Shown here: positions 40,829 to 48,228 of the stretch, piece by piece | How positions within the stretch are numbered: the stretch's first letter is position 1 | How the letters are laid out: every line of letters begins with the position of its first letter | Assembly: GCA_049318625.1 (NCBI GenBank) | Contig: JBMOGA010000026.1 | Span: 1 to 48,228, forward strand | Source of the DNA: JBMOGA01 sp049318625 | Lineage (GTDB): Bacteria; Pseudomonadota; Alphaproteobacteria; Rhizobiales; Hyphomicrobiaceae | Length of the DNA stretch: 48,228 nt | Direction of reading: 5' to 3' | Translations under genes and position numbers: made by a program | The notes under the pieces: generated by a model | The model's database searches: none | Told to the model about the DNA's origin: nothing | Seen by the model: the letters and a program-made list of their open reading frames with translations, nothing else

Positions 40829-41338
40829 TCAGAGCCGGTAACGGATCTGGTCCGACCAGAACCGCTCGAGCCGCACGAGAGCCTTGTTGAGCACCTTGAG
40901 TTCGTCCATCCCGACCTCGCCGACCGTCTCGACCGAGCCGAGTTGGCGCTGATACAGCTTCTGGACCACTTCGCAGGCCTGCTTGCCCTTGGCCGACAGG
41001 CTGACACGCACCGAGCGGCGGTCGGTATCGGACCGCTTGTAGTGGATGTAGCCCATCTCCACGAGCTTCTTCAGGTTGTAGCTCACATTGGAGCCGAGAT
41101 AGTACCCGCGGGTTTTCAACTCGCCGGCGGTCAGCTCGCTGTCGCCGATGTTGTAGATCAGCAGCGCCTGTACCGAGTTCAGATCGTCCCCGAAGCCGGT
41201 CCGATCGAACTCGTCCTTGATGACATCGAGCAGCAACCGATGCAGCCGCTCGATCAGGCGTAGGGCCTGCAGGTATTCTCCGCGGATGCTTTCGTCGACC
41301 GGTTCACGGTGACGCGCGATGCCGAGTGCAAAATTCAT
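40829..41338 (-). CDS. ldtR: MarR-family transcriptional regulator LdtR
   Basis: The 169-residue winged-helix regulator matches the LdtR group: LNSVQALLIYNIGDSELTAG, ELKTRGYYLGSNVSYNLKKL (recognition helix) and MGYIHYKRSDTDRRSVRVSL (wing) are characteristic. A dimerisation helix at each end completes the MarR fold. LdtR activates the adjacent L,D-transpeptidase gene in Candidatus Liberibacter asiaticus and is linked to osmotic tolerance. The same pairing here supports the call. The ATG at 41338 is preferred because similarity begins there; an upstream start at 41386 would add unrelated residues. The DNA before it is AT-rich. Confidence 0.87.
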   Translation of the reverse strand: MNFALGIARHREPVDESIRGEYLQALRLIERLHRLLLDVIKDEFDRTGFGDDLNSVQALLIYNIGDSELTAGELKTRGYYLGSNVSYNLKKLVEMGYIHYKRSDTDRRSVRVSLSAKGKQACEVVQKLYQRQLGSVETVGEVGMDELKVLNKALVRLERFWSDQIRYRL

Positions 41339-41492
41339 AGGGCAAGCCCCGTACTCTCGAACACGTGTTCGGATGCCTAACGCCAAAGTTGCAAAATAAC
41401 CTATAGTGCACGCATGAACTACACCCTAAAGAAACCAGTAAACAAACAGTTATGGCGCGTACTATTTCCGTATTTTCGGCAATGAATACTGC

Positions 41493-42617
41493 TCAGACCC
41501 GCGCCGCCTGCATTTCCTGGCGAGTCGGCAGCACCAGTTCGTCGTCGAGGCGCAGCTGGAAGAAGCGGTCGACGCGACCGGGCGTGACCTCGGCCGGCGC
41601 CGCCGGCTGCCACTTGGGGTTCCGGTCCTTGTCGACCAGTACGGCCCGCACGCCCTCGTAGAAATCGGCCCCGTCGAGGAACCGGCAAGCGAGCCTGTAG
41701 TCCCGCATCAGTGTCAACCGCAGGTCGAGGCCGCGCGCCTCGCGGATATGGCGGAAGGTCACCGCAAGCGAGAGCGGCGACGCCCGGCCGAGGTCGGCCA
41801 GAACCCCCTCGGCGAATGCGCCGTTGTCGCCACCCTGTCGAACGGCCGCCTCCAACCGCCGGACGATCTCCGCGAGACTCGAAGCGGAAAAGCACGACGC
41901 GATCAGCGGCCGGAATGGGGCGAGCGCCGCAGGACCCGGATCGACATGCCGCCCATCCAGCAGCGGATCGACCGGATCGGCGTCCGCGAGGGCGGCCTGG
42001 ACCTCGGCGAAACGTGAGGCCGGCAGGCAATGGGTCACGAGCCCGAGCGCATAGGCGTCGGCCCGCCCGATCCGCCGCCCGGTCAGGCCGAGGAACATCC
42101 CCATCTCGCCCGGCATGCGCGCGAAGGCGTGGCAAACGCCGTCGTCCGGAAACAACCCCAGCGCGGTTTCCGGCATCGCGAAGGCGTAACCTTCCCCGGC
42201 CACGCGGTGTGTCCCGTACAACGAGATCCCGACCCCGCTGCCCATCACGACTCCGTCGATCAGCGACACGGTGGGTTTCGAGAAGCACTCGAGCAGCCAG
42301 TTGAGGCCATATTCGCGCGCCAGCGAGGCCCGCGTCGCCGCCGGGTCCCGGCGGGCCATCTCGGTGATCTCCCGCACATCGCCGCCGGCGCAGAAGGCCC
42401 GCGGGCAGGCCGAGCGGATCACCACCGCATAAACCCGGGCGTCGCGTGCCAGATTGGGCACCGCGTCGGCGATCGCCCGCCGCATCGAATCGGTCAGCGC
42501 ATTGTGCGCCGCACAGCGATCGAGGGTCATGAGGCCGGTTGCGCCGGCAATGTGAATATCCACACCACCCGACACGTCCCCCTTGACCGTCGCGCCGTCA
42601 CCCGCCGTTGCGGCCAT
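41493..42617 (-). CDS. Enoyl-CoA hydratase/isomerase family, 3-hydroxyisobutyryl-CoA hydrolase-like
   Basis: This crotonase-fold enzyme of about 374 residues belongs to the longer subgroup that includes 3-hydroxyisobutyryl-CoA hydrolase, an enzyme of valine breakdown. Matching segments are LMTLDRCAAHNALTDSMRRA, RAFCAGGDVREI, KPTVSLIDGVVMGSGVGISL, FAMPETALGLFPDDG and the C-terminal FYEGVRAVLVDKDRNPKW. The start is uncertain: the ATG at 42617 has GGGGGAAG upstream, while a TTG at 42680 would give 395 residues. It lies beyond ldtR and shares no obvious operon with it. Other valine-pathway genes are not in the window, so hydratase or isomerase activity remains possible. Confidence 0.78.
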   Translation of the reverse strand: MAATAGDGATVKGDVSGGVDIHIAGATGLMTLDRCAAHNALTDSMRRAIADAVPNLARDARVYAVVIRSACPRAFCAGGDVREITEMARRDPAATRASLAREYGLNWLLECFSKPTVSLIDGVVMGSGVGISLYGTHRVAGEGYAFAMPETALGLFPDDGVCHAFARMPGEMGMFLGLTGRRIGRADAYALGLVTHCLPASRFAEVQAALADADPVDPLLDGRHVDPGPAALAPFRPLIASCFSASSLAEIVRRLEAAVRQGGDNGAFAEGVLADLGRASPLSLAVTFRHIREARGLDLRLTLMRDYRLACRFLDGADFYEGVRAVLVDKDRNPKWQPAAPAEVTPGRVDRFFQLRLDDELVLPTRQEMQAARV

Positions 42618-42800
42618 CACCACCGACTTCGCTTCCCCCACAACGATCCCGTCATCAACAGAGTGGCCACCCGTCGTCAACCGCCAGCTTGCGCCTGGCT
42701 TGCTTCGGCCACGATCGCTCTATACACGCCAACCGTCTTTGTAGCACCGTTTTGAAGCTGTGATTCGCCTGCGTACCGGCGACACGTGGACGGGGGGTCC

Positions 42801-44135
42801 ATGCGGGTACGTAGAGAGCAGCTGCGGCTGGTTGTTGCGGTCGTTTTCGGCTGCGCCGGCTTTGCGTGTGCTCGGGCGGCAGACGACAACCAGCCGGCCG
42901 GGCGTTCGTTCGCGGCCACCGCGCTGCGCGGCAGCATTTTCACGGCCCCCGAGACACCGCGACCGGTCCCGCAGACGCCCGGCTCAGCAGCCGCCGAAAC
43001 GGCCCCTGCCGCGATCGTTCTGGCCGCGTCCGGGCCGGCGCCCGCCGCGACCGCCGCCGATCCGGCCCCCACCAAGTTCCTCGCCCGGCCGGCGCCGGAA
43101 CCATCCTGGCCCCGCACGTTGACCGAGGTGCGCCGCGCCAAGGAAGCCCCGAAACAATCCGGCTGGTCGAAGGCCGAGATCGATCAGGCCCGCCAGTCCT
43201 GCTCGGCGCTGCTCGAAAAGCTCGATGTCGTGGCCCTGCCGGTCGAGCCGTTCCGGGACGGCGATTGCGGCTCCCCTGCCGCCGTGCAACTCGTCAGCAT
43301 CGGCCGCAATCCCGAAGTCACGTTCTCGCCGCCGCCGGTGGTCTCCTGCGAAATGGTCGTCGGTCTCAGCAAGTGGCTGGCCGTGCTCCAGCCGAGCGCC
43401 ACCAAGCACCTCGGTTTGCCGCTCATCCGCATGGAGGTGATGAGTTCCTACTCCTGTCGCAATGCCTATGGGCTCCGCAGCGCCCGCCTGAGCGAGCACG
43501 GCCGCGCCAACGCCCTCGACATCAGCGCGTTCCTCACCGCCGGCGGCTACGAGACCGCCGTCCTCGATCACTGGGGCCCGACCCAGCGGGAGATCGTCCG
43601 CGCCGATCGGGAACGCGCGCTTGCCGCCGCCAAGCCGCCGGCACCCGCATCGGCGACGCCAGAGACCGCCAAACCCGCCGCCCCGGCCCCGCCCGCTCTG
43701 GTGGCGATGCCCGCGGCCCCGCGCCCCGTGGCGGCCCCGCCACCGGCCTTCGTCGCCGGACGGCCGGTCGCCCTTCCCCCGCCGACGATGGCCGTGCGCC
43801 CCGCCACCGCCTCGCCACCGGCCGCCGTCGCGCGTGCGCCGGCTCCCGACGCCGTCGGCAACGGGTTGCGGACCCTTGCCGGTCAGGTGATCCCGAATGG
43901 CTCGACCGCGGCCTTCAATCCGCCGAGCCAACTCGGCGGCCCGCGCGACAACGCCCGCTCGCTGGTCGTCTCGCGCGACGTGCCGGCCGACCGAAAGGCC
44001 CGATTCCTGAAGGACATCCACGACAGTGCCTGCCGGATATTCGGCACGGTGCTGGGGCCCGAAGCCAATCGCGCCCACGAGAACCACTTCCACGTCGACA
44101 TGGCTGAGCGGCGCACCGGCAGCTTCTGCGAGTAG
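42801..44135 (+). CDS. Extensin-like protein with a split catalytic-type domain
   Basis: The 444-residue protein has a signal peptide (LRLVVAVVFGCAGFACARA), a Pro/Ala-rich region (30-105) and an extensin-like C-terminal domain. The domain starts at about 125 (SCSALLEKLDVVALPVEP...) and includes CRNAYGLRSARLSEHGRANALDIS in two parts, with His233 and Asp240. It then resumes after a Pro/Ala insertion (about 257-398) with FLKDIHDSACRIFGTVLG and the motif AHENHFHVDM (His429, His431). The His-Asp-His pattern recalls the zinc-binding site of VanY/M15-type peptidases, so a role in peptidoglycan trimming is possible. GGGGGG precedes the ATG at 42801. It is divergent from the hydratase gene. Confidence 0.82.
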   Translation: MRVRREQLRLVVAVVFGCAGFACARAADDNQPAGRSFAATALRGSIFTAPETPRPVPQTPGSAAAETAPAAIVLAASGPAPAATAADPAPTKFLARPAPEPSWPRTLTEVRRAKEAPKQSGWSKAEIDQARQSCSALLEKLDVVALPVEPFRDGDCGSPAAVQLVSIGRNPEVTFSPPPVVSCEMVVGLSKWLAVLQPSATKHLGLPLIRMEVMSSYSCRNAYGLRSARLSEHGRANALDISAFLTAGGYETAVLDHWGPTQREIVRADRERALAAAKPPAPASATPETAKPAAPAPPALVAMPAAPRPVAAPPPAFVAGRPVALPPPTMAVRPATASPPAAVARAPAPDAVGNGLRTLAGQVIPNGSTAAFNPPSQLGGPRDNARSLVVSRDVPADRKARFLKDIHDSACRIFGTVLGPEANRAHENHFHVDMAERRTGSFCE

Positions 44136-44205
44136 GCCGCGATCGCGCCCTTGCAATCTTGCTGCTCCCGCGTCCATGCTGAGGCAACGCGCGAGGAGGC
44201 GAGAC

Positions 44206-45261
44206 ATGCAGGAGAGTGCGGGCCGGTTCGGCAGGGCAGTGGGAACGGCGGGCTTGGCGGCCCACGGCGCCGGCGTTGGCCGTTTCCCGGCGACCCGCAT
44301 GCGCCGCAACCGCCGCGCCGACTGGGCACGCCGTCTCGTCGCCGAAAACACGTTGACCGTGAGCGACCTGATCTGGCCGATGTTCGTGATCGACGGCAGC
44401 GGCCGGCGCGAGCCCGTTGCGTCGATGCCGGGCGTCGAGCGGCTCTCCGTCGACCTCATCGTCGAGCAGGCCGAGCATGCGGCCAAGCTCGGCATTCCCG
44501 CCGTCGCGCTGTTCCCGATGACCGACGCCGCGCGCAAATCCGAGGACGGCCGCGAAGCCGCCAACCCCGACAATCTGGTGTGCCGCGCGACCCGTGCGAT
44601 CAAGAGCAAGGGCTTGAATCTCGGTGTCGTGCTCGACGTGGCGCTCGATCCCTACACCACCCATGGCCACGACGGACTGCTGGAAGACGGCGAAATCGTC
44701 AACGACCGCACGCTCGAGGCCCTCGTCGCGCAGGCCCTGGTGCAGGTCGAGGCGGGCTGCGACGTGATTGCCCCATCCGACATGATGGACGGCCGCATCG
44801 GCGTCATTCGCCAGGCCCTCGAGGCCGAGGGCCACACCGGCACGCAGATCATGGCCTACTCGGCCAAGTATGCCTCGGGCTTCTACGGCCCGTTCCGCGA
44901 TGCCGTCGGCTCCGGCGGCGTGCTCAAGGGCGACAAGCGCACCTATCAGATGGATCCCGCCAACACCGACGAGGCGATCCGCGAAGTCGCTCTCGACATC
45001 GACGAGGGTGCCGACATGGTGATGGTGAAACCCGGCATCGCCTATCTCGACATCGTGCGCCGCGTCCACGAAACGTTCGGTGTGCCAACCTTCGCCTATC
45101 AGGTGTCCGGCGAATATGCGATGGTCATGGGCGCCGCCGAACGCGGCTGGATCGACGGCGACAAGGTCATGATGGAAAGCCTGCTGGCCTTCAAGCGCGC
45201 CGGAGCCGCCGGCATCCTCACGTACTTCGCGCCCCGCGTCGCGCAGCTCCTGTCACGCTGA
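44206..45261 (+). CDS. hemB: Porphobilinogen synthase (delta-aminolevulinate dehydratase)
   Basis: This enzyme joins two 5-aminolevulinates into porphobilinogen, the second step of haem synthesis. The 351-residue protein has the two Schiff-base lysines Lys221 (AYSAKYAS) and Lys275 (VMVKPGIAYLD). The metal-site region reads LDVALDPYTTHGHDG with no cysteines, so it belongs to the zinc-independent, magnesium-using class, as in other alphaproteobacteria. GAGGAGG lies before the ATG at 44206. The bpt gene begins 15 bases after the stop, a common neighbour in this group. hemA lies 5 kb away on the opposite strand. Confidence 0.96.
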   Translation: MQESAGRFGRAVGTAGLAAHGAGVGRFPATRMRRNRRADWARRLVAENTLTVSDLIWPMFVIDGSGRREPVASMPGVERLSVDLIVEQAEHAAKLGIPAVALFPMTDAARKSEDGREAANPDNLVCRATRAIKSKGLNLGVVLDVALDPYTTHGHDGLLEDGEIVNDRTLEALVAQALVQVEAGCDVIAPSDMMDGRIGVIRQALEAEGHTGTQIMAYSAKYASGFYGPFRDAVGSGGVLKGDKRTYQMDPANTDEAIREVALDIDEGADMVMVKPGIAYLDIVRRVHETFGVPTFAYQVSGEYAMVMGAAERGWIDGDKVMMESLLAFKRAGAAGILTYFAPRVAQLLSR

Positions 45262-45276
45262 GAACCGCCGCGCCCG

Positions 45277-46020
45277 ATGACAGAGCAGCATAAGAAGTTC
45301 CCCGAGTTCTACGTGACGGCGCCGCAGTCGTGTCCCTATCTGCCGGGCCGCCTCGAACGCAAACTGTTCACTCATCTGACGCCGGACAAGCCCGCAGCCC
45401 TGGTCGACAGCCTGCTGAAGGGCGGGTTCAGGCGCAGCCAGAACATCGCCTACATGCCCTATTGTGACGGCTGCCAGGCCTGCGTCTCGGTGCGCGTGGT
45501 GGCCGGCGAGTTCAAGGAGGGACGCTCGTTTCGGAAGATCCGCGAGAAGAACTCCGACATCATTGCCCGCCGCCTGCCGCCACGCCCAACCTCCGAGCAG
45601 TACGGATTGTTCCGCGACTACATCGACAGCCGCCACTCCGACGGCGGCATGGCGGACATGACCGTGCTCGACTTCGCCATGATGATCGAGGATTCGATCG
45701 TCGACACCTTCATCACCGAGTACCGCGTGCGCCCGGCCCACGCCCGCTCGACCCGCGTCGAGAGCTGGCCGCTTGTTGGCGTCGCCCTCTCCGATCGACT
45801 CTCCGACGGCATCTCGATGGTCTACTCCTTCTACAATGTGGAAATGCCCGAGCGCAGTCTTGGCACCCACATGATCCTCGACCACATCGAACACACGCGC
45901 CGCCTGCGCCTGCCCCACCTCTATCTCGGCTACTGGATCCGCGGCTCTCGCAAGATGGCCTACAAGAGCCGCTTTCAGCCGCAGGAAGCGCTCACACCGA
46001 ACGGCTGGGTCCGCGTTTGA
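45277..46020 (+). CDS. bpt: Aspartate/glutamate leucyltransferase Bpt
   Basis: This aminoacyl-tRNA-protein transferase adds Leu from Leu-tRNA to N-terminal Asp or Glu of proteins, marking them for ClpAP degradation in the N-degron pathway. The 247 residues are standard length. Family features include APQSCPYLPGRLERKLFTHL and YMPYCDGCQACVSVRV (Cys63, Cys66, Cys69). SLGTHMILDHIEHTRRL, LPHLYLGYWI and the KSRFQP motif near the C-terminus complete it. It is cotranscribed with hemB, with only 15 bases between them. Confidence 0.93.
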   Translation: MTEQHKKFPEFYVTAPQSCPYLPGRLERKLFTHLTPDKPAALVDSLLKGGFRRSQNIAYMPYCDGCQACVSVRVVAGEFKEGRSFRKIREKNSDIIARRLPPRPTSEQYGLFRDYIDSRHSDGGMADMTVLDFAMMIEDSIVDTFITEYRVRPAHARSTRVESWPLVGVALSDRLSDGISMVYSFYNVEMPERSLGTHMILDHIEHTRRLRLPHLYLGYWIRGSRKMAYKSRFQPQEALTPNGWVRV

Positions 46021-46111
46021 CCCACGGCCGCGGCGCCGACGCCAACCCATCGTCCGGGCCGGACCGGCCGCCCCGCCGCCACGGTCGGCAACACCCGCAG
46101 GGATGGCCGCG

Positions 46112-46909
46112 ATGGGCATCGACCTCCTCCCCCTCCTGATCAAGATGGCCGCCGCGGCCGCCGTGGTCGTCTCGGCGTCGCTCGTCACCGAACGCGCCGG
46201 CCCGTTCCTCGGCGCCATGATCGTCACCCTGCCGGTTTCGGCCGGGCCCATCTACGTCATCCTGGCCGTCGATCACGGCGCCGGCTTCATCGCCGCAGCC
46301 GCCCTCGTCAGCCTGGCGTCGAATTCCGCCACCGCCGTCTTCACGGTCGTCTACGCGCTGGCGGCACAGCGCTGGAGCACCGCCGTAAGCCTCGGCCTGG
46401 CAGCCCTGTCATGGGGAGCGGCAGCCGCGATCATTTCACTGCGGCACTGGACCCTGGTGGAGGCCCTGGCCCTCAACGTCGCCCTTTTCATCCCGGCCAT
46501 CGCCATCACCTGGCGCCTGCGCCGCGCCGCCTTCGCGGGCCCGGTCCAGCGCCGCTGGTACGACGTGCCGGCGCGCGGACTGGGCGTCGCCCTGCTCACC
46601 GGCACCGTGACACTGGTCAGCTGGCAACTCGGCCCGGCCGCCACCGGCTTCTTCGCCGTCTACCCCATCGTGTTCACGAGCTTGATCGTGATCCTGCACC
46701 CGCGCATCGGCGGCCCGGCCACCGCCGCCACGCTGGTCAACGGCCTGCGCGGCCTCGTCGGCTTCGCTGGCGCACTGTCCACCCTGCATCTGATGGCGAC
46801 GCCGTTCGGATCGGCGATCGGACTTGGCGCGGCGCTGGCCGTCTCCGTCGGGTGGAATACCGTGCTCCTGCTCAATGCCCGTCGCACGCGGGCGGCAAAA
46901 GCCACGTAA
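46112..46909 (+). CDS. Polytopic inner-membrane protein of unknown function
   Basis: The 265-residue protein has eight or nine predicted membrane helices and no known motif. Two halves look related: MIVTLPVSAGPIYVILAVDH near 35-55 and FFAVYPIVFTSLIVILHPR near 190-208, each followed by a Gly/Ala-rich helix with a Leu-x-x-Asn-x-x pattern. This suggests an internal duplication, as in many transporters. Transport is therefore a possibility but not supported by any family. The ATG at 46112 is chosen because AGGGAT lies eight bases before it; an ATG at 46103 sits on that site. It follows bpt by 91 bases in the same direction. Confidence 0.6.
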   Translation: MGIDLLPLLIKMAAAAAVVVSASLVTERAGPFLGAMIVTLPVSAGPIYVILAVDHGAGFIAAAALVSLASNSATAVFTVVYALAAQRWSTAVSLGLAALSWGAAAAIISLRHWTLVEALALNVALFIPAIAITWRLRRAAFAGPVQRRWYDVPARGLGVALLTGTVTLVSWQLGPAATGFFAVYPIVFTSLIVILHPRIGGPATAATLVNGLRGLVGFAGALSTLHLMATPFGSAIGLGAALAVSVGWNTVLLLNARRTRAAKAT

Positions 46910-46937
46910 GGTGCCGCTGAGACACGGAGAAGGACCC

Positions 46938-48080
46938 ATGAAAGCCCTCACCATCGGCGGCGCCATGATCGACACCATCGCGATCATCGAGAGCCGCCGC
47001 ATCGAGCGCGTGACCATGACCAACGTGGACAGCTCGTTCCTGCTGCTCGAGGAAGGAAAGAAGACCGAGGCGCTCGAGATCTCGACACACACCGGCGGCG
47101 GCGCAGTGAACACCGCCGTCGGGCTCGCCCGGCTGGGGTTCGACGTGGCCACGCTGGTGAAGCTCGGCCGTGACGCCCGTGCCGAGACGATCCTGTCCCG
47201 CCTCCTGGAGGAGGGCGTCTCCACCCGCTGGGCGATCCGCGACGGCCGCGCCCCGACCGGCGCCTCCGTCCTCCTGTCGTCCCACGACCGCAACGCCGCC
47301 GTCTTCACGTTCCGCGGCGCCAACGGCCTTCTCGAACTCGCGGACCTGCGCCCGGAGATCTTCGCCGTCGACCTCGTGTACATCGCCGGCCTCAGCAACG
47401 AATCGGCGAAGTGCTTCCCCGAGATCGTGCGCCGCGCCGCCGGGTCCGGCGCGAAGGTCGCCGCCAACCCCGGCATCCGCCAACTGTCGGCGCGCGGCAG
47501 CGAGCTCATCGAGTTGCTGCCAAAGATCGACGTTCTCGCCGTCAATCGCATGGAGGCGGAGGCGCTGGTGCCGCAGCTGGCCGCTCGCTTCGGCGAAGAC
47601 CGCCGCTGCCCGGCGCCGACGCCGGGCACACGCTTGCCGCGCCTGCTCGCCCGCGGGCTGATCGGCGGAGGCCACGAGATGGGCTTGTGCGCCTTTGCCG
47701 ACGCCATGAACCGCCTGGGATGCCGCGCCGTGCTGCTGACGGACGGATCGGACGGCGCCTACCTCGGCACCGACGGCGCGCTGCTCCACTGCCCCGCACG
47801 CAAAGTCGAGGTCGCCGGCACGGCGGGCGCCGGCGATGCGTTGGCGTCGACGTTCGCCGCATGGTGGTTCGAGACCGGATCCCCCGCTGACGCGCTGAGG
47901 GCAGCGACGATCAACGCGGCGTCGGTGGTTCGCCACGTCGATACGCAGACCGGACTGCTCGGCCGTTCCGCCATGACCACTCAGATCGCGGAGCATATGG
48001 CAGCCCTGCCTGTTGCACGCTGGGCGCTCGAGGCGCCAGCCAGTGGAACGACACGCGCAGCACCTCCACCGCAACCGTGA
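46938..48080 (+). CDS. PfkB-family sugar (ribokinase-like) kinase
   Basis: The 380-residue carbohydrate or nucleoside kinase of the PfkB family phosphorylates a sugar hydroxyl with ATP. The N-terminal substrate motif is THTGGGAVNTAVGLARLG (51-68). The C-terminal signature is AGTAGAGDALASTFAAWW, with catalytic Asp300 and the anion hole of GAGD. The DRNAAVFTFRGANG segment is typical of ribokinase-like lids. A stretch of about 35 residues (222-256) around the CPAPTPGTRLPRLL region is longer than in most family members. The Pro/Ala-rich tail (360-380) has no known role. GGAGAAGGA lies before the ATG at 46938. The substrate cannot be told. Confidence 0.85.
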   Translation: MKALTIGGAMIDTIAIIESRRIERVTMTNVDSSFLLLEEGKKTEALEISTHTGGGAVNTAVGLARLGFDVATLVKLGRDARAETILSRLLEEGVSTRWAIRDGRAPTGASVLLSSHDRNAAVFTFRGANGLLELADLRPEIFAVDLVYIAGLSNESAKCFPEIVRRAAGSGAKVAANPGIRQLSARGSELIELLPKIDVLAVNRMEAEALVPQLAARFGEDRRCPAPTPGTRLPRLLARGLIGGGHEMGLCAFADAMNRLGCRAVLLTDGSDGAYLGTDGALLHCPARKVEVAGTAGAGDALASTFAAWWFETGSPADALRAATINAASVVRHVDTQTGLLGRSAMTTQIAEHMAALPVARWALEAPASGTTRAAPPPQP

Positions 48081-48228
48081 CGGGTCACCCGAGCGGAGCC
48101 TGGAGCGCGCACACCCCTCCCCCCTTGCGTTCCCGGAAGCCGGACGCCGCGCAGCGGCGGACGGCTAGCGGGATCTCGCCCTCGCGGCAGGCGGGTCACG
48201 CCAGACCACGGCCCGGATAATGCGGATC

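Noticed and set aside
1..48228. CRISPR arrays, rRNA genes, complete tRNA genes and replication origins
   Set aside because: No regularly spaced repeat array, no rRNA sequence, no full cloverleaf and no DnaA or iteron cluster was seen. Only the tRNA-Lys fragment at 369-413 qualifies as RNA-gene sequence.

Overview
The window is GC-rich, densely coding DNA. It looks like the chromosome of an alphaproteobacterium, most likely of the Hyphomicrobiales (Rhizobiales) or a neighbouring order. Pointers are a hemA of the ALA-synthase type, a cysteine-poor (magnesium-type) hemB directly followed by the leucyl-transferase gene bpt, an LdtR-type MarR regulator next to an L,D-transpeptidase, an HvrA-like H-NS protein, DUF2478 and extensin-like proteins, and a tRNA-Lys 3' end of alphaproteobacterial type. 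The species cannot be named from the sequence.

Layout. 1-413: non-coding DNA ending in a 45-base 3' fragment of tRNA-Lys(UUU), probably the far end of an integrated element lying to the left. 829-3919: a TRAP transporter operon (dctPQM). 3930-4230: decayed remains of an IS3-type transposase and of an Rhs core. 4458-7880: a secreted TPR-CHAT protein and a DUF4345 membrane protein. 7975-9428: an NTF2-like protein, a 680-base gap and an H-NS-family protein. 9593-25333: two operons reading outwards from a GAF-domain gene. The left one has a branched-chain-type ABC transporter in which the LivM permease and both ATPases form one polypeptide, plus a cytosine-deaminase-like amidohydrolase and an amidase. 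The right one has a Dpp-type ABC transporter plus an AtzA/TrzN-like amidohydrolase. 25463-30637: CheY-like, PAS and MCP genes, DUF2478 and several small unknown genes. 30694-33150: a partial phenylacetate set (paaG, paaI, thiolase). 33235-37823: OmpA-like protein, adenylate cyclase and an SbmA/YddA-like exporter. 37892-42617: hemA, L,D-transpeptidase, ldtR and an enoyl-CoA hydratase/HIBYL-CoA hydrolase. 42801-48080: extensin-like protein, hemB, bpt, a membrane protein and a PfkB kinase.

How the parts fit. The three transport operons (TRAP, Liv, Dpp) each have a -24/-12 (sigma-54) promoter-like sequence a short way upstream of the first gene. The liv promoter is preceded by three palindromic TGC-S-GCA boxes spaced exactly 20 bases apart, and one more box lies upstream of the dpp promoter. 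With the amidase and two amidohydrolases this suggests RpoN-controlled uptake and hydrolysis of nitrogen-containing organic compounds (amides or N-heterocycles). The GAF protein between the two operons is a possible sensor. This, with the LivM-LivG-LivF fusion, is the best candidate here for a system not described before; the substrate is unknown.

Limits: all calls rest on reading translations and motifs by eye, without database searches. Promoter, hairpin and repeat calls are matches by inspection.
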